The notes below the pieces were generated by a model, which did not search any database, was not told the DNA's origin, and worked only from the letters and a program-made list of their open reading frames with translations. Positions 1-7,436 of a DNA stretch of 11,632 nucleotides are shown piece after piece (position 1 is the first letter of the stretch; each line of letters starts with the position of its first letter). Source of the DNA: CF-113 sp050695155 (lineage in GTDB: Bacteria > Chloroflexota > Ktedonobacteria > Ktedonobacterales > Ktedonobacteraceae); NCBI GenBank assembly GCA_050695155.1, contig JBOGTO010000249.1, forward strand, positions 1-11,632, in the 5' to 3' direction. A program made the position numbers and the translations under genes.

Positions 1-37
1 CGGTCGCCTTGCCTCTTTCCTCGACTTGTAAATCGCC

Positions 38-1372
38 CTATAAAGCGGGTACGATTGGAATCACCTTCCCACTCTCATTCCTGGGAAGAACAGCCACATG
101 CTCAATCCAGATAGGCGGAACACTCACTCCCTGAGCCGCCAGCGCCTGCCGCAAAGCCTGAAGCAGCGCCTCCTCTTGTAATGTTCCCTGGCCTCCGGCC
201 AGAAGGAGGCGCAGCCCCTCGCTCTGCTGCACGAGTTGCCACCCATGAGCAGAGATATTGTCCAGGGCCTGTGAGAAGATATGGGGATTCACCATCACTC
301 GCTCCCCTGAGGGAGCCGAGAACGATAAGTGATCGGCGGTGCGGCCCTGGATGCCCTTCAGCAAGCTGAAAGGACGCCCACAGGAGCAGAGTTCTCGCAC
401 CGAACGGCACACGCTATCGCTCAGCTCGTAGCGGATCAGGGGTTGGGTACGCCGAAAAAGCGTGGTGAGCAGCGCTTTGGCTCCATAGGTACCTGGCGGC
501 ACCGGCTGATTGTGCTGATCGACGATCTCCAGGATCGCCAGATCTTCAAAGAGATGTAAGCCCTGGTGTGAGGCACATTCCGCCGCGAGTACGCCACACT
601 CGGTGGCGGCATAGATGTTGAAAGGCTGAACCTGCCAGGTGTCCGCGAGCCGCTGCCGGGTCTCGGCGCTCAAGGTTTCCGAGGCGCAGAAGAGGAAGTG
701 GGGAGCGATGTGCAAGCGGCCCTGGCGTTGCTCCTCGGCCAGCACCCGCGCGATTGAGGGATAGGTTGCCAGTCCCTCGGGTTGCCATTCGTTGAGGCAC
801 CGCACGAGGGACTCCACTGGTTCGCTGGCCGACAGGTGGATTCTGGGCAGAGGCCGACCATGCAACAGAAAGGACATACTGGATGACATATGCCTGGGTA
901 TGGTCGAGGCGATCGTTGCCATTTTGGTCGAGGCTTTCAGCCCGGCCCAGAGAAGGAAGCGGGAAAAGGTGGCCGCGACCATCTCTCCTTCCTCACGGCT
1001 AAAGAGAAACACCCCTGGTTCTCCGGTGCTGCCCGACGTGGACATGACGCGGTATCGACCAAGAAAGAGCGCTGGTTCGCGCACCCCGGTGAGAAAGGGC
1101 TTTATCTCTTGCAGGTGGATTGCCCGATCTGTGACGATCTCATCAAAATGCTCCATCATTAACGTTTTCGTCAGCACTGGAAGCTCCTGTAACGGATGTT
1201 CGGTTAATCCCTGATGGAAGCGCTGGTAGAAAGGAGAGTGCGCATAGGCATACTGCCGGCAGGCCTGGAGCGCGCGGGCCTGGTAGGTCTCCAACTCCGC
1301 GCGTGACCAGTGGTCGTGCTGTAGATAAGAAGCTGTATCATCCATTTGCTGAGAAGCAAGATTATTGATCAT
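38..1372 (-). CDS. PaaK-like adenylate-forming ligase (phenylacetate-CoA ligase / F390 synthetase family)
   Basis: This 444-residue protein belongs to the ANL adenylate-forming superfamily, in the compact branch that holds phenylacetate-CoA ligases and coenzyme F390 synthetases. Such enzymes activate a carboxylic acid with ATP to an acyl-adenylate and usually pass it to CoA. Visible motifs are the phosphate-binding loop STSGSTGEPG at residues 111-120, the adenine/carboxylate motif YAATECG at 254-260, an IRYELSDS segment at 313-320 with the ribose-binding Asp319, and a C-terminal ESGK whose Lys436 is the likely catalytic lysine. Cys322, Cys329 and Cys331 form a small cluster (the last within CSCGR) that could bind a metal. 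The length is normal for the family. The ATG start follows an AGGAAA ribosome site seven bases away. The gene lies 51 bp downstream of the VOC gene on the same strand, so the two are probably co-transcribed. The substrate cannot be read from sequence; an aromatic acid is a guess from family and neighbour. Confidence 0.85.
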   Translation of the reverse strand: MINNLASQQMDDTASYLQHDHWSRAELETYQARALQACRQYAYAHSPFYQRFHQGLTEHPLQELPVLTKTLMMEHFDEIVTDRAIHLQEIKPFLTGVREPALFLGRYRVMSTSGSTGEPGVFLFSREEGEMVAATFSRFLLWAGLKASTKMATIASTIPRHMSSSMSFLLHGRPLPRIHLSASEPVESLVRCLNEWQPEGLATYPSIARVLAEEQRQGRLHIAPHFLFCASETLSAETRQRLADTWQVQPFNIYAATECGVLAAECASHQGLHLFEDLAILEIVDQHNQPVPPGTYGAKALLTTLFRRTQPLIRYELSDSVCRSVRELCSCGRPFSLLKGIQGRTADHLSFSAPSGERVMVNPHIFSQALDNISAHGWQLVQQSEGLRLLLAGGQGTLQEEALLQALRQALAAQGVSVPPIWIEHVAVLPRNESGKVIPIVPAL

Positions 1373-1423
1373 TGGACTTTCCTTTCCAGATTCTTCTGGA
1401 ACAATGGGTGCCTGCCGCCCGTG

Positions 1424-2035
1424 CTACAGAATCATGCCTGGGTTCATGGGGTGAGGCGGTGGAAATGCGCCGGCATATGCCCGGCGATGAAGGTCTGCGA
1501 GCGTAGTGCCTGCCTTCCATGCTGCCATTAGCTGTTCGGGGTCGAGGTACGTACCCATCGTATTTTGATGAAATTCGGGCGAGGTGCGCACGTACTCGGC
1601 TGATTTGTCCCAATCCCCGAAGGTATCGACAAACAACTCCACACTATTGCCGTCGGGGTCCTGGTAATAGAAAGCGATGGTCATGCCATGATCCGTTGCC
1701 ACAACTGGTTCAATCTCGAACCCCTTGAGGCGCTCCCAGGTCTTGAGAAGGTCGTCGATAGTTGCATACTCGAACGCCACATGCTGGAGTTTCGCATGAG
1801 GACGCCTGTCTGAGTCATCTTTGAGACCAGGCCACGCGATCAGTGCCATGCGGTGATGAGCCTGATCGTTAGAGAGAAAGGCAAAGGCAATTCCTCCTGT
1901 CATCGACTGGAAATTCGTCCTCATCCCAAGCACCCTGGCATACCAGCCGATCATCTCCTCCAGGCGCGCGGTCAACACGCCGAAGTGGTGGAATGTCGGG
2001 CGGATACTAGCGTTCTGCTCAGATTCTTGTGACAT
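1424..2035 (-). CDS. VOC-family metalloprotein resembling extradiol ring-cleavage dioxygenase
   Basis: This 203-residue protein has the vicinal-oxygen-chelate fold shared by glyoxalases, bleomycin-resistance proteins and type I extradiol dioxygenases. The three metal ligands expected for one VOC module are visible: His17 in FHHFGVLT, His85 in LQHVAFEY and Glu133 in the segment PDGNSVELFVD. His116 and Tyr124 lie where extradiol enzymes keep conserved catalytic residues. Residues 138-203 form a tail beyond the fold, with an FHQNTMGTYLDPE segment, as I recall in some single-domain dioxygenase-like relatives. An in-frame ATG lies 63 bases further upstream, but the start at 2035 is preferred because AAGGAG sits six bases before it and similarity begins there. 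It is probably first in an operon with the PaaK-like ligase. Ring cleavage is possible, but an epimerase, a lyase or a drug-binding role cannot be excluded. Confidence 0.82.
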   Translation of the reverse strand: MSQESEQNASIRPTFHHFGVLTARLEEMIGWYARVLGMRTNFQSMTGGIAFAFLSNDQAHHRMALIAWPGLKDDSDRRPHAKLQHVAFEYATIDDLLKTWERLKGFEIEPVVATDHGMTIAFYYQDPDGNSVELFVDTFGDWDKSAEYVRTSPEFHQNTMGTYLDPEQLMAAWKAGTTLADLHRRAYAGAFPPPHPMNPGMIL

Positions 2036-2082
2036 AGATCGCTCCTTGTTTATTCGAGAATGATTATTGTTGCCGGGTAAGA

Positions 2083-2111
2083 ATAATTGCCCGTTCACGC
2101 TCTTTTTTCAA
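2083..2111 (-). promoter_or_regulatory. Candidate sigma-70 promoter for the VOC/ligase operon
   Basis: Reading the minus strand, TTGAAA (2106-2111) is followed after 17 bases by AATTAT (2083-2088), about 50 bases before the VOC start codon. The -35 box matches five of six consensus bases and the -10 box four of six. The match is only moderate and the region is AT-rich, so chance is possible. The rest of the 207-bp gap between the regulator and the VOC gene (2036-2242) holds no gene and no convincing terminator; an eight-base palindrome ACCTAGGT lies at 2202-2209. Confidence 0.3.
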
Positions 2112-2242
2112 TATGTGGATACTATAAAGCAAAGAGCGGCTGAAGACTTAGCACACACTTATCATCCATTTAACAGACAACTGCTCTGGCAGAGGGTCAT
2201 TACCTAGGTGAAGGAAGGCGAGCGTGAAAGCACCGAGAGGAG

Positions 2243-5155
2243 CTATACGAGGTCGTGTTCTTGTGCATAGAGGAGAGCAGCATGGCGCGAGGAAATATTC
2301 AGCCTGGTATAGATCGAGCGCAGGTGCGCATCAACCGTGCGCGGGCTGATGGTCAATTCCTCAGCAATCTGGGAATTGGTCAGTCCGTTTGCGATCAGGC
2401 GCAGCACCTCCAGTTCCCGGCTGGTGAGTCCATCAGGGGAAGCTGGCGATGCTCTCTTTTCCTGGTACTGCCTGGCTTGCGTTTGGAGACGAGCAGAGAA
2501 GAGGGACTGCTTTTGCAGAGCGAGTACCTGCTCCAGGGTCATTGTCCGTCCTTCGGAGAACGCCTGGATAAAAACCTGCTCACCGAGGATGCTACGGGCA
2601 GTCTTCACGGCGCGCTCATAGCTTTCATATTCGACCGCTGTACGGACGAAAAATGCAATAAAAGGATTCGGATGAGAGACGACCCTGGGAAACGTCTCTG
2701 CAGCCCCCCAGAGCTGTGCCGCCCAGACCATTTCTCCCCGGCTTGCCACCAGGCATCCCCAGTGCTGGAGGAAGAGGCGCACGTCCTCGTTGCGTCCGGC
2801 TTGTTGCGAGAGGGTCAGGCTCTCCTCCCACCACGCGCTCGCTGTGGAGTAGTCTCCCTGTAGAAAAGCGATGCCTGCCAGTTGGAAGAGTACATGCGCC
2901 GTGTGTTCCCGCAGTCCCGAAGCTCGCAGGAGTTGCAATGCCTCTTCAAACAGAGCCAGCGCTTTCGCCACTTCACCCTGTGTCAAAGCCAGTCGTCCCA
3001 GGAGATACAACGCGCTCGTCGCCCCCAATTTGCTCTGTAGCTGTCGGAAGAAGTGCAGGCTGTTTTCGACAAGGACACGCGCACTCTCCTCCTCGCCCTG
3101 GACAAACAGAATAGAGGCCAGGCGCAGGGCGTTCCAGGCGATCTGATTGTGGTTGTGCTGCTCGTGAAAGAGCGCCAGGCTCTCCTCCAGCAGAGAACGG
3201 GCCTCGACGTATTTGCCTTGCTCGATAGGAGTCTGTGCCAGGAAATAGAGTACCTGGGCAAGAGGCTGTGGGTCGCCAGAGTTCTGGGCGAGCGCGCGAC
3301 TCTCTTCTAGCAGGAAGCGCACGACTGCTTCGTTGTGTTGCTGCATGGTGAGCCAGGCGACCCAAATTAAGGAAGAGGCCCGGTCTCGCATCGTCATGTG
3401 CTCTTTAGATGCTCGATATTCCCATAAGCACGCTTCTCCTAGCCGCAGAGCTTGCTCCATCTCGACGTTGGTAAAGGCGAACCAGGCAGCCCCACCCAGG
3501 ACTTTGACCCGCGCAGGCTGATTGCTGTGCGCGTGCCGGGCCAACGCGTACTCCAACCAGCCACGTCCTTCATTGCCAGACCCGCGTACTGCCCAGAAAT
3601 ACACGAGCGCGCCAGCCAGACGTAAGGCCGTTTCTTCCCCCTGCATACTCTCTTGTTCTCCCGCTTGCTCCAATGCCCAGCGCAGCGCAGCGCGTAGATT
3701 ATCCTGTTCGCGCTCGATCCGATCAAACCAGCGCAGCTGTTCTTCCCCGAACAGGTTGGCTTCAGCCTCCTCCGCTAAGTGGAGATAGTACTGCGCATGT
3801 GCTTGACGAGCCTGATCCAGTTCGCCGCATGTAGAGAGACATTCCCAACCATACTCGCGAATGGTCTCAAGGATGAGCAGCCGCCTCTCCTCGCTCTCCT
3901 GCTTGTCCTGGTACAGCAAGTGCTTGTCGAGCAGGGAGGTGATTCCATCTAGCACAGATATATCTCTGCCTGTGAATGTACTGGCGATAGTTTCCATAGC
4001 CTCCAGGGTACATCCCCCGGAAAAGATGGAGAGCACGCGAAAGAGGCGCTGTTCTGCTGGAGAGAGCAGATCGTAGCTCCACTGAAGCGTGTTGCGCAAG
4101 GTCTGTTGCCGTTCTGGCAGATCGCGCGGTCCTCCGGTTAAGAAAGGGAGCCGGTGTTCCAGGCGCTCTAGCAGAGCAGGCAAGGGAAACAAGGCGAGCC
4201 GGGCCGCCGCTAACTCAATCGCCAGGGGTAGCCCATCGAGGCGGCGGCACGCCTCAGCAATAAGCGGGGCAGTGTCAGATGTCAGCGTAACAGTGGGATC
4301 GATTTCCCGCGCCCGTTCGAGAAAGAGGGTGACAGCTTCGGAGCCTGCCACGACCTCCTGGTCAGCGAGATGCTGCGGATCAGGAAGGGCTAGCGGCTGC
4401 ACCACAAGAACGCGCTCGCCACGCACATGCAGCGCCTCGCGGCTCGTGGCGAGTACCTTCAAGTGCGGGCAGGCAGCCACGAGTTCCACCAGCGAAGGAG
4501 CAGCTTCGATCACATGCTCGAAGTTGTCGAGTACGAGCAACAGGCGCTTCTCACGCAGGAATGTCTGGAGCAGCTCGAGCGAAGAATGTGTCCCACTGTC
4601 TTGCAACCGCAAGGTCTGAACAATGGTGGGCAAGACCAGTCTGGCGTCAGACAGAGAAGCCAGTGAGACCAGGCAGGCTCCCTCTGCGAAGTCCATCTGT
4701 AGGCGATTGGCGCTGTGCAGGGCCAGGTGTGTCTTCCCCACACCTCCAGGACCAGTGAGCGTGAGCAGAGGGACTGCTGGCTGCTGCAACAGCGAACGGA
4801 TGGTCGTCATCTCAGACTCTCGTCCGATAAGCGAGGTGAGCGGCCTGGGGAGAGGAGCGAGAGCATACGCAGCGTACTCTCCTGGCACCGTTTGAGGAGA
4901 GGAGAGGAAGCCCAGCGCTTCAGGAGTGGAGCCAAACAAAGCGCAGAGTTTCTCACGAAAGTAGAGGGTCGGGATCGCCGTCCCCTTTTCCCAGCGGGAA
5001 ACCTCTACGTCGCCTGTGCCGATCATGGTGGCGACGTAGACCTGCGTCCAGTTCTTCTTCAGCCGCTGCGCTTTCAATCGCTCATTGGGTCGGCGGGCCG
5101 TTTTTGTACGGCCCGGCTTTGATACTCGCTGTGCGTTGCTCAAACCATTATTCAA
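2243..5155 (-). CDS. XRE / STAND-ATPase / TPR / LuxR fusion transcriptional regulator
   Basis: This 970-residue cytoplasmic protein looks like a signal-integrating transcription factor. Domains in order are a Cro/CI-type helix-turn-helix at about 26-75 (with QVYVATMIG and VSRWEKG), a linker, an NB-ARC-like STAND ATPase at about 105-340, a winged-helix segment at about 345-440, TPR-like helical repeats at about 450-870, and a LuxR/NarL helix-turn-helix at 908-970. The ATPase shows Walker A GPGGVGKT (135-142), Walker B LLLVLD (205-210), the sensor ATSR (236-239) and GLPLA (308-312). The C-terminus has TSRELEVLRLIANG and SPRTVDAHL. In MalT and related STAND regulators, ligand and nucleotide binding drive oligomerisation; that is known family behaviour, not shown here. 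The start is a TTG with only a weak upstream GCAGG; a second in-frame TTG lies four codons downstream. It follows the S9 peptidase gene by 54 bp and precedes the VOC/ligase genes, which it may control. Confidence 0.9.
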   Translation of the reverse strand: MNNGLSNAQRVSKPGRTKTARRPNERLKAQRLKKNWTQVYVATMIGTGDVEVSRWEKGTAIPTLYFREKLCALFGSTPEALGFLSSPQTVPGEYAAYALAPLPRPLTSLIGRESEMTTIRSLLQQPAVPLLTLTGPGGVGKTHLALHSANRLQMDFAEGACLVSLASLSDARLVLPTIVQTLRLQDSGTHSSLELLQTFLREKRLLLVLDNFEHVIEAAPSLVELVAACPHLKVLATSREALHVRGERVLVVQPLALPDPQHLADQEVVAGSEAVTLFLERAREIDPTVTLTSDTAPLIAEACRRLDGLPLAIELAAARLALFPLPALLERLEHRLPFLTGGPRDLPERQQTLRNTLQWSYDLLSPAEQRLFRVLSIFSGGCTLEAMETIASTFTGRDISVLDGITSLLDKHLLYQDKQESEERRLLILETIREYGWECLSTCGELDQARQAHAQYYLHLAEEAEANLFGEEQLRWFDRIEREQDNLRAALRWALEQAGEQESMQGEETALRLAGALVYFWAVRGSGNEGRGWLEYALARHAHSNQPARVKVLGGAAWFAFTNVEMEQALRLGEACLWEYRASKEHMTMRDRASSLIWVAWLTMQQHNEAVVRFLLEESRALAQNSGDPQPLAQVLYFLAQTPIEQGKYVEARSLLEESLALFHEQHNHNQIAWNALRLASILFVQGEEESARVLVENSLHFFRQLQSKLGATSALYLLGRLALTQGEVAKALALFEEALQLLRASGLREHTAHVLFQLAGIAFLQGDYSTASAWWEESLTLSQQAGRNEDVRLFLQHWGCLVASRGEMVWAAQLWGAAETFPRVVSHPNPFIAFFVRTAVEYESYERAVKTARSILGEQVFIQAFSEGRTMTLEQVLALQKQSLFSARLQTQARQYQEKRASPASPDGLTSRELEVLRLIANGLTNSQIAEELTISPRTVDAHLRSIYTRLNISSRHAALLYAQEHDLV

Positions 5156-5209
5156 GCCTGCTCTTCTATTCTCTGTCGTCCGTGTGTGTTCTCCGATGTC
5201 TTCTTAACA

Positions 5210-7252
5210 TTAGAGATGGCTTTCAAACCAGCCCAGGATGTGTTTCAGGCGTTCCATGCGCAGTTTGGGATGGCCGCCGCGTGACATGCCGTGACTCTGG
5301 CCCTCGAAGCGCACAAAGAGTACCTCGCGCCCCATGTATTTGAGCGCCGCGAAGAGTTGTTCAGCCTGCTCTATGTTGCAGCGCAGGTCTTGCTCGCTGT
5401 GGATGATGAGCAGCGGAGCGTGAATGTTCTTCACATAGGTAATGGGCGACATGTGCATGTATTTTTCGAGGTTTTCCCAGGGCGTGGTATCCAGTTCATC
5501 ATCGGCGAAGGTCCAGCCGAAATCGCCTGAGCCGAAATCGGAGGCCAGGTTGGTGACGCAGCGGTCGGTCACGGCCACTTTGAAGCGGTCGTTGTGGCTG
5601 ATGAGCCAGTTGGTCATGAAGCCGCCGTAGCTGCCGCCCGTGACGCCCATGCGCTGCTCGTCGATGTAGCCCTGTTGTAGCAGCGCGTCCACGCCCGCCA
5701 TGATGTCGAGCGAGTCTTTCTCGCCCCAGGCTCCGCGCACCGCCAGGGCGAAATCGCGCCCGTACCCGATGCTCCCGCGCGGGTTCGTGTAAAGTACGAC
5801 ATAGCCAGCCGCCGTCAGCAATTGCATTTCGTGGAAGAAACCATAGCCGTACTGGGTAGCAGGACCGCCATGTATCTCAACGATCAACGGGTATTTTTTG
5901 GATGGGTCGAAGTCGCGCGGCTTCATGACCCAGCCGTCCATCGGCCAGCCATCCACGCCGGTATATGAGAAGTATTCGGGCGTGGAGAGGGCAAATTCGC
6001 TGAGCAATTCTTCGTTGAAGCCTGTGACGCGGCGCAATTCACCGGAGGCGCTGGTTGGGCGCACGAAGATTTCCTGCACTCGTGTCGGGCTGCCGATCAA
6101 CAGCGCCATTTTATCTGTAGCGCGGTCAATGCTAAAGTCGCGCACCTGCAAATCGCCCGGTGTGAGCGTTTGCGGCTGCTTGCCCGCTCCACTGGCCGGG
6201 AAGGTGAAGATGCGCGATGCGCCCCGGTGGCTCGCCAGCCCGTAAAGCGTCTTGCTATCGGCTGACCAGGCAGGCGGCGGCGCGAGGTGTTCATCGCCAA
6301 TATCGCTATTGGTCCAGTCCTGAAAGCTGCCCTCGAAATCCCAGGTCAGGCAGGTTGCCGCGCTGCGGTCTGCATTAGCTGCGATGGTGTAGATGTCGGT
6401 ATGGCCACCGGAACGCAGTTTGAGCGCGGCGAGGAACGCGATGGTCGAACCATCGGGGGACCAGGATGGAGTGCTACATGCTAGCGAACCATCTGTGAGG
6501 CAGCGCAACTCTCCCGCTTTGTCTCCGTCGATTGCCAGCGTATAGACATCAGGGCTGGGCATACGCCAGCGATCTTCGGCGCGGCTGGAGGTGAAGGCGA
6601 TGCGAGCGCCATCGGGCGACCATGCCGCCTCGTTATCGTCCCAATCGCCCTCGGTCAGTTGCGTAGCTTCGCCACCGTGCGCGTCGATCAGGAAGAGGTG
6701 GCTGCGGCGTTCGTAGATGTAGCCGACGCCATCAAGCCGGTACCAGAGGCGGTCGATCACGCGCACCTTTGGCAGCGGTTTGCCATCCTCGCTTTCTTCG
6801 TCCGCCGGACCAACCGGAGAAGCGAATAGGATGCGCTTGCCATCCGGCGACCAGACCGGGCTGGACGCGCCGTGCTGCATGAAGGTCACTTGCTGCGCTT
6901 CGCCGCCGTCGGTCGGGATGATCCATATCTGCGGTTTGCCTTTGCCCAGCTTCTTTGCATCTTTTTCGTTCTTATTCGCCAGGTCGCCTTCGCGCTCTGA
7001 AACGAAGGCCAGCCAGCGACCATCGGGCGACCACACCGGAGTATGCGCGTTGGCCGTGCCAGCCGTGAATTGCTGCGCCTCGCCGCCCTCGACCGAAACC
7101 ATCCAGACAGAGGAGCGGTACTTATAGTTGCGTTCGTCGGTGGTAGTGACGACGAAGGCGATGCGTTTCCCATCAGGCGCAATGCGCGGATGGCTGACGG
7201 GCTTGTACTTATACAGGTCTTCAATAGTAACGTTGCGTTGGCTTGCTGACAT
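5210..7252 (-). CDS. S9-family serine peptidase (acylaminoacyl-peptidase / prolyl oligopeptidase type)
   Basis: This 680-residue protein has the two-part build of S9 peptidases. The N-terminal half is a beta-propeller marked by repeated WSPDG segments followed by hydrophobic strands (WSPDGRWLAF, WSPDGKRILF, WSPDGARIAF, WSPDGSTIAF, and a diverged WSADSKTLY). The C-terminal part, from about residue 430, is an alpha/beta hydrolase. The catalytic triad is visible: Ser541 in GGSYGG (539-544), Asp622 in SEQDLRC, and His654 in GQSHGMS. The HGGPATQYG segment is the expected oxyanion-hole region. There is no signal peptide, so it is probably cytoplasmic and cleaves short peptides or N-acylated peptides, perhaps for recycling. 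The ATG start has an AAGGA ribosome site seven to eight bases upstream. It lies 54 bp upstream of the regulator gene on the same strand and could be co-transcribed with it. The exact substrate preference is unknown. Confidence 0.93.
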   Translation of the reverse strand: MSASQRNVTIEDLYKYKPVSHPRIAPDGKRIAFVVTTTDERNYKYRSSVWMVSVEGGEAQQFTAGTANAHTPVWSPDGRWLAFVSEREGDLANKNEKDAKKLGKGKPQIWIIPTDGGEAQQVTFMQHGASSPVWSPDGKRILFASPVGPADEESEDGKPLPKVRVIDRLWYRLDGVGYIYERRSHLFLIDAHGGEATQLTEGDWDDNEAAWSPDGARIAFTSSRAEDRWRMPSPDVYTLAIDGDKAGELRCLTDGSLACSTPSWSPDGSTIAFLAALKLRSGGHTDIYTIAANADRSAATCLTWDFEGSFQDWTNSDIGDEHLAPPPAWSADSKTLYGLASHRGASRIFTFPASGAGKQPQTLTPGDLQVRDFSIDRATDKMALLIGSPTRVQEIFVRPTSASGELRRVTGFNEELLSEFALSTPEYFSYTGVDGWPMDGWVMKPRDFDPSKKYPLIVEIHGGPATQYGYGFFHEMQLLTAAGYVVLYTNPRGSIGYGRDFALAVRGAWGEKDSLDIMAGVDALLQQGYIDEQRMGVTGGSYGGFMTNWLISHNDRFKVAVTDRCVTNLASDFGSGDFGWTFADDELDTTPWENLEKYMHMSPITYVKNIHAPLLIIHSEQDLRCNIEQAEQLFAALKYMGREVLFVRFEGQSHGMSRGGHPKLRMERLKHILGWFESHL

Positions 7253-7325
7253 GCGGTTTTCCTTCTATTGGACATTACAGATCAGTTGTTGTCACTTAAT
7301 GGTAAATCAACTTCTGCTGTTACGT

Positions 7326-7342
7326 CAAGGGTAAGTCCCTTG
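7326..7342. repeat. Inverted repeat overlapping the -35 box
   Basis: CAAGGG and CCCTTG form perfect six-base arms around a five-base spacer (TAAGT). The right arm overlaps the candidate -35 hexamer at 7340-7345. It could be an operator half of a two-site repressor region; no binding protein is evident. Confidence 0.4.
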
Positions 7343-7368
7343 CAGCATAGTGTTTCTGCTTGTAGAAT
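7340..7368 (+). promoter_or_regulatory. Candidate promoter of the acyl-CoA synthetase gene
   Basis: TTGCAG (7340-7345) and TAGAAT (7363-7368) are separated by 17 bases, about 70 bases before the start codon. The -10 box matches five of six consensus bases, while the -35 box matches only three. A weak -35 box next to palindromes would fit a regulated promoter, but this is inferred. Confidence 0.35.
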
Positions 7369-7373
7369 ACAAG
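7359..7373. repeat. Inverted repeat overlapping the -10 box
   Basis: CTTGTA and TACAAG are perfect six-base arms around GAA, and they cover the candidate -10 hexamer TAGAAT. A protein bound here would block RNA polymerase. TetR- and GntR-type regulators of fatty-acid genes commonly use such short palindromes, but none is encoded in this window. Confidence 0.45.
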
Positions 7374-7436
7374 AGTAACCCCGATTGTTTTATCATAGCT
7401 TGAAACGTTCATGCATGGCACAGGAGGTACGTACTT

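Larger units (their letters stand above)
7253..7436. promoter_or_regulatory. Divergent intergenic promoter region
   Basis: This 184-bp gap separates the minus-strand S9 peptidase from the plus-strand acyl-CoA synthetase and must hold both promoters. On the minus strand a weak candidate is TTGACG (7323-7328) with TACCAT (7299-7304), 18 bases apart. The plus-strand candidate and its palindromes are listed separately. A sequence TATCATAGCTTGAAACG at 7391-7407 nearly repeats one at 9541-9557. Confidence 0.5.

Noticed and set aside
2055..2095. AT-rich sequence loosely resembling a Fur-type iron box upstream of the VOC gene
   Set aside because: It contains ATGATTATT-like pieces but no convincing full inverted repeat, so the match is too weak to call.
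2036..2098. Upstream ATG start for the VOC protein adding 21 residues
   Set aside because: The added residues are not part of the fold and would span the AAGGAG ribosome site of the better start at 2035; the candidate promoter's -10 box also lies inside this extension.
2792..3365. Several 60-200 codon open frames opposite the regulator gene
   Set aside because: All are contained within the 970-residue regulator frame, which has clear domains, and none shows a start context or motif.
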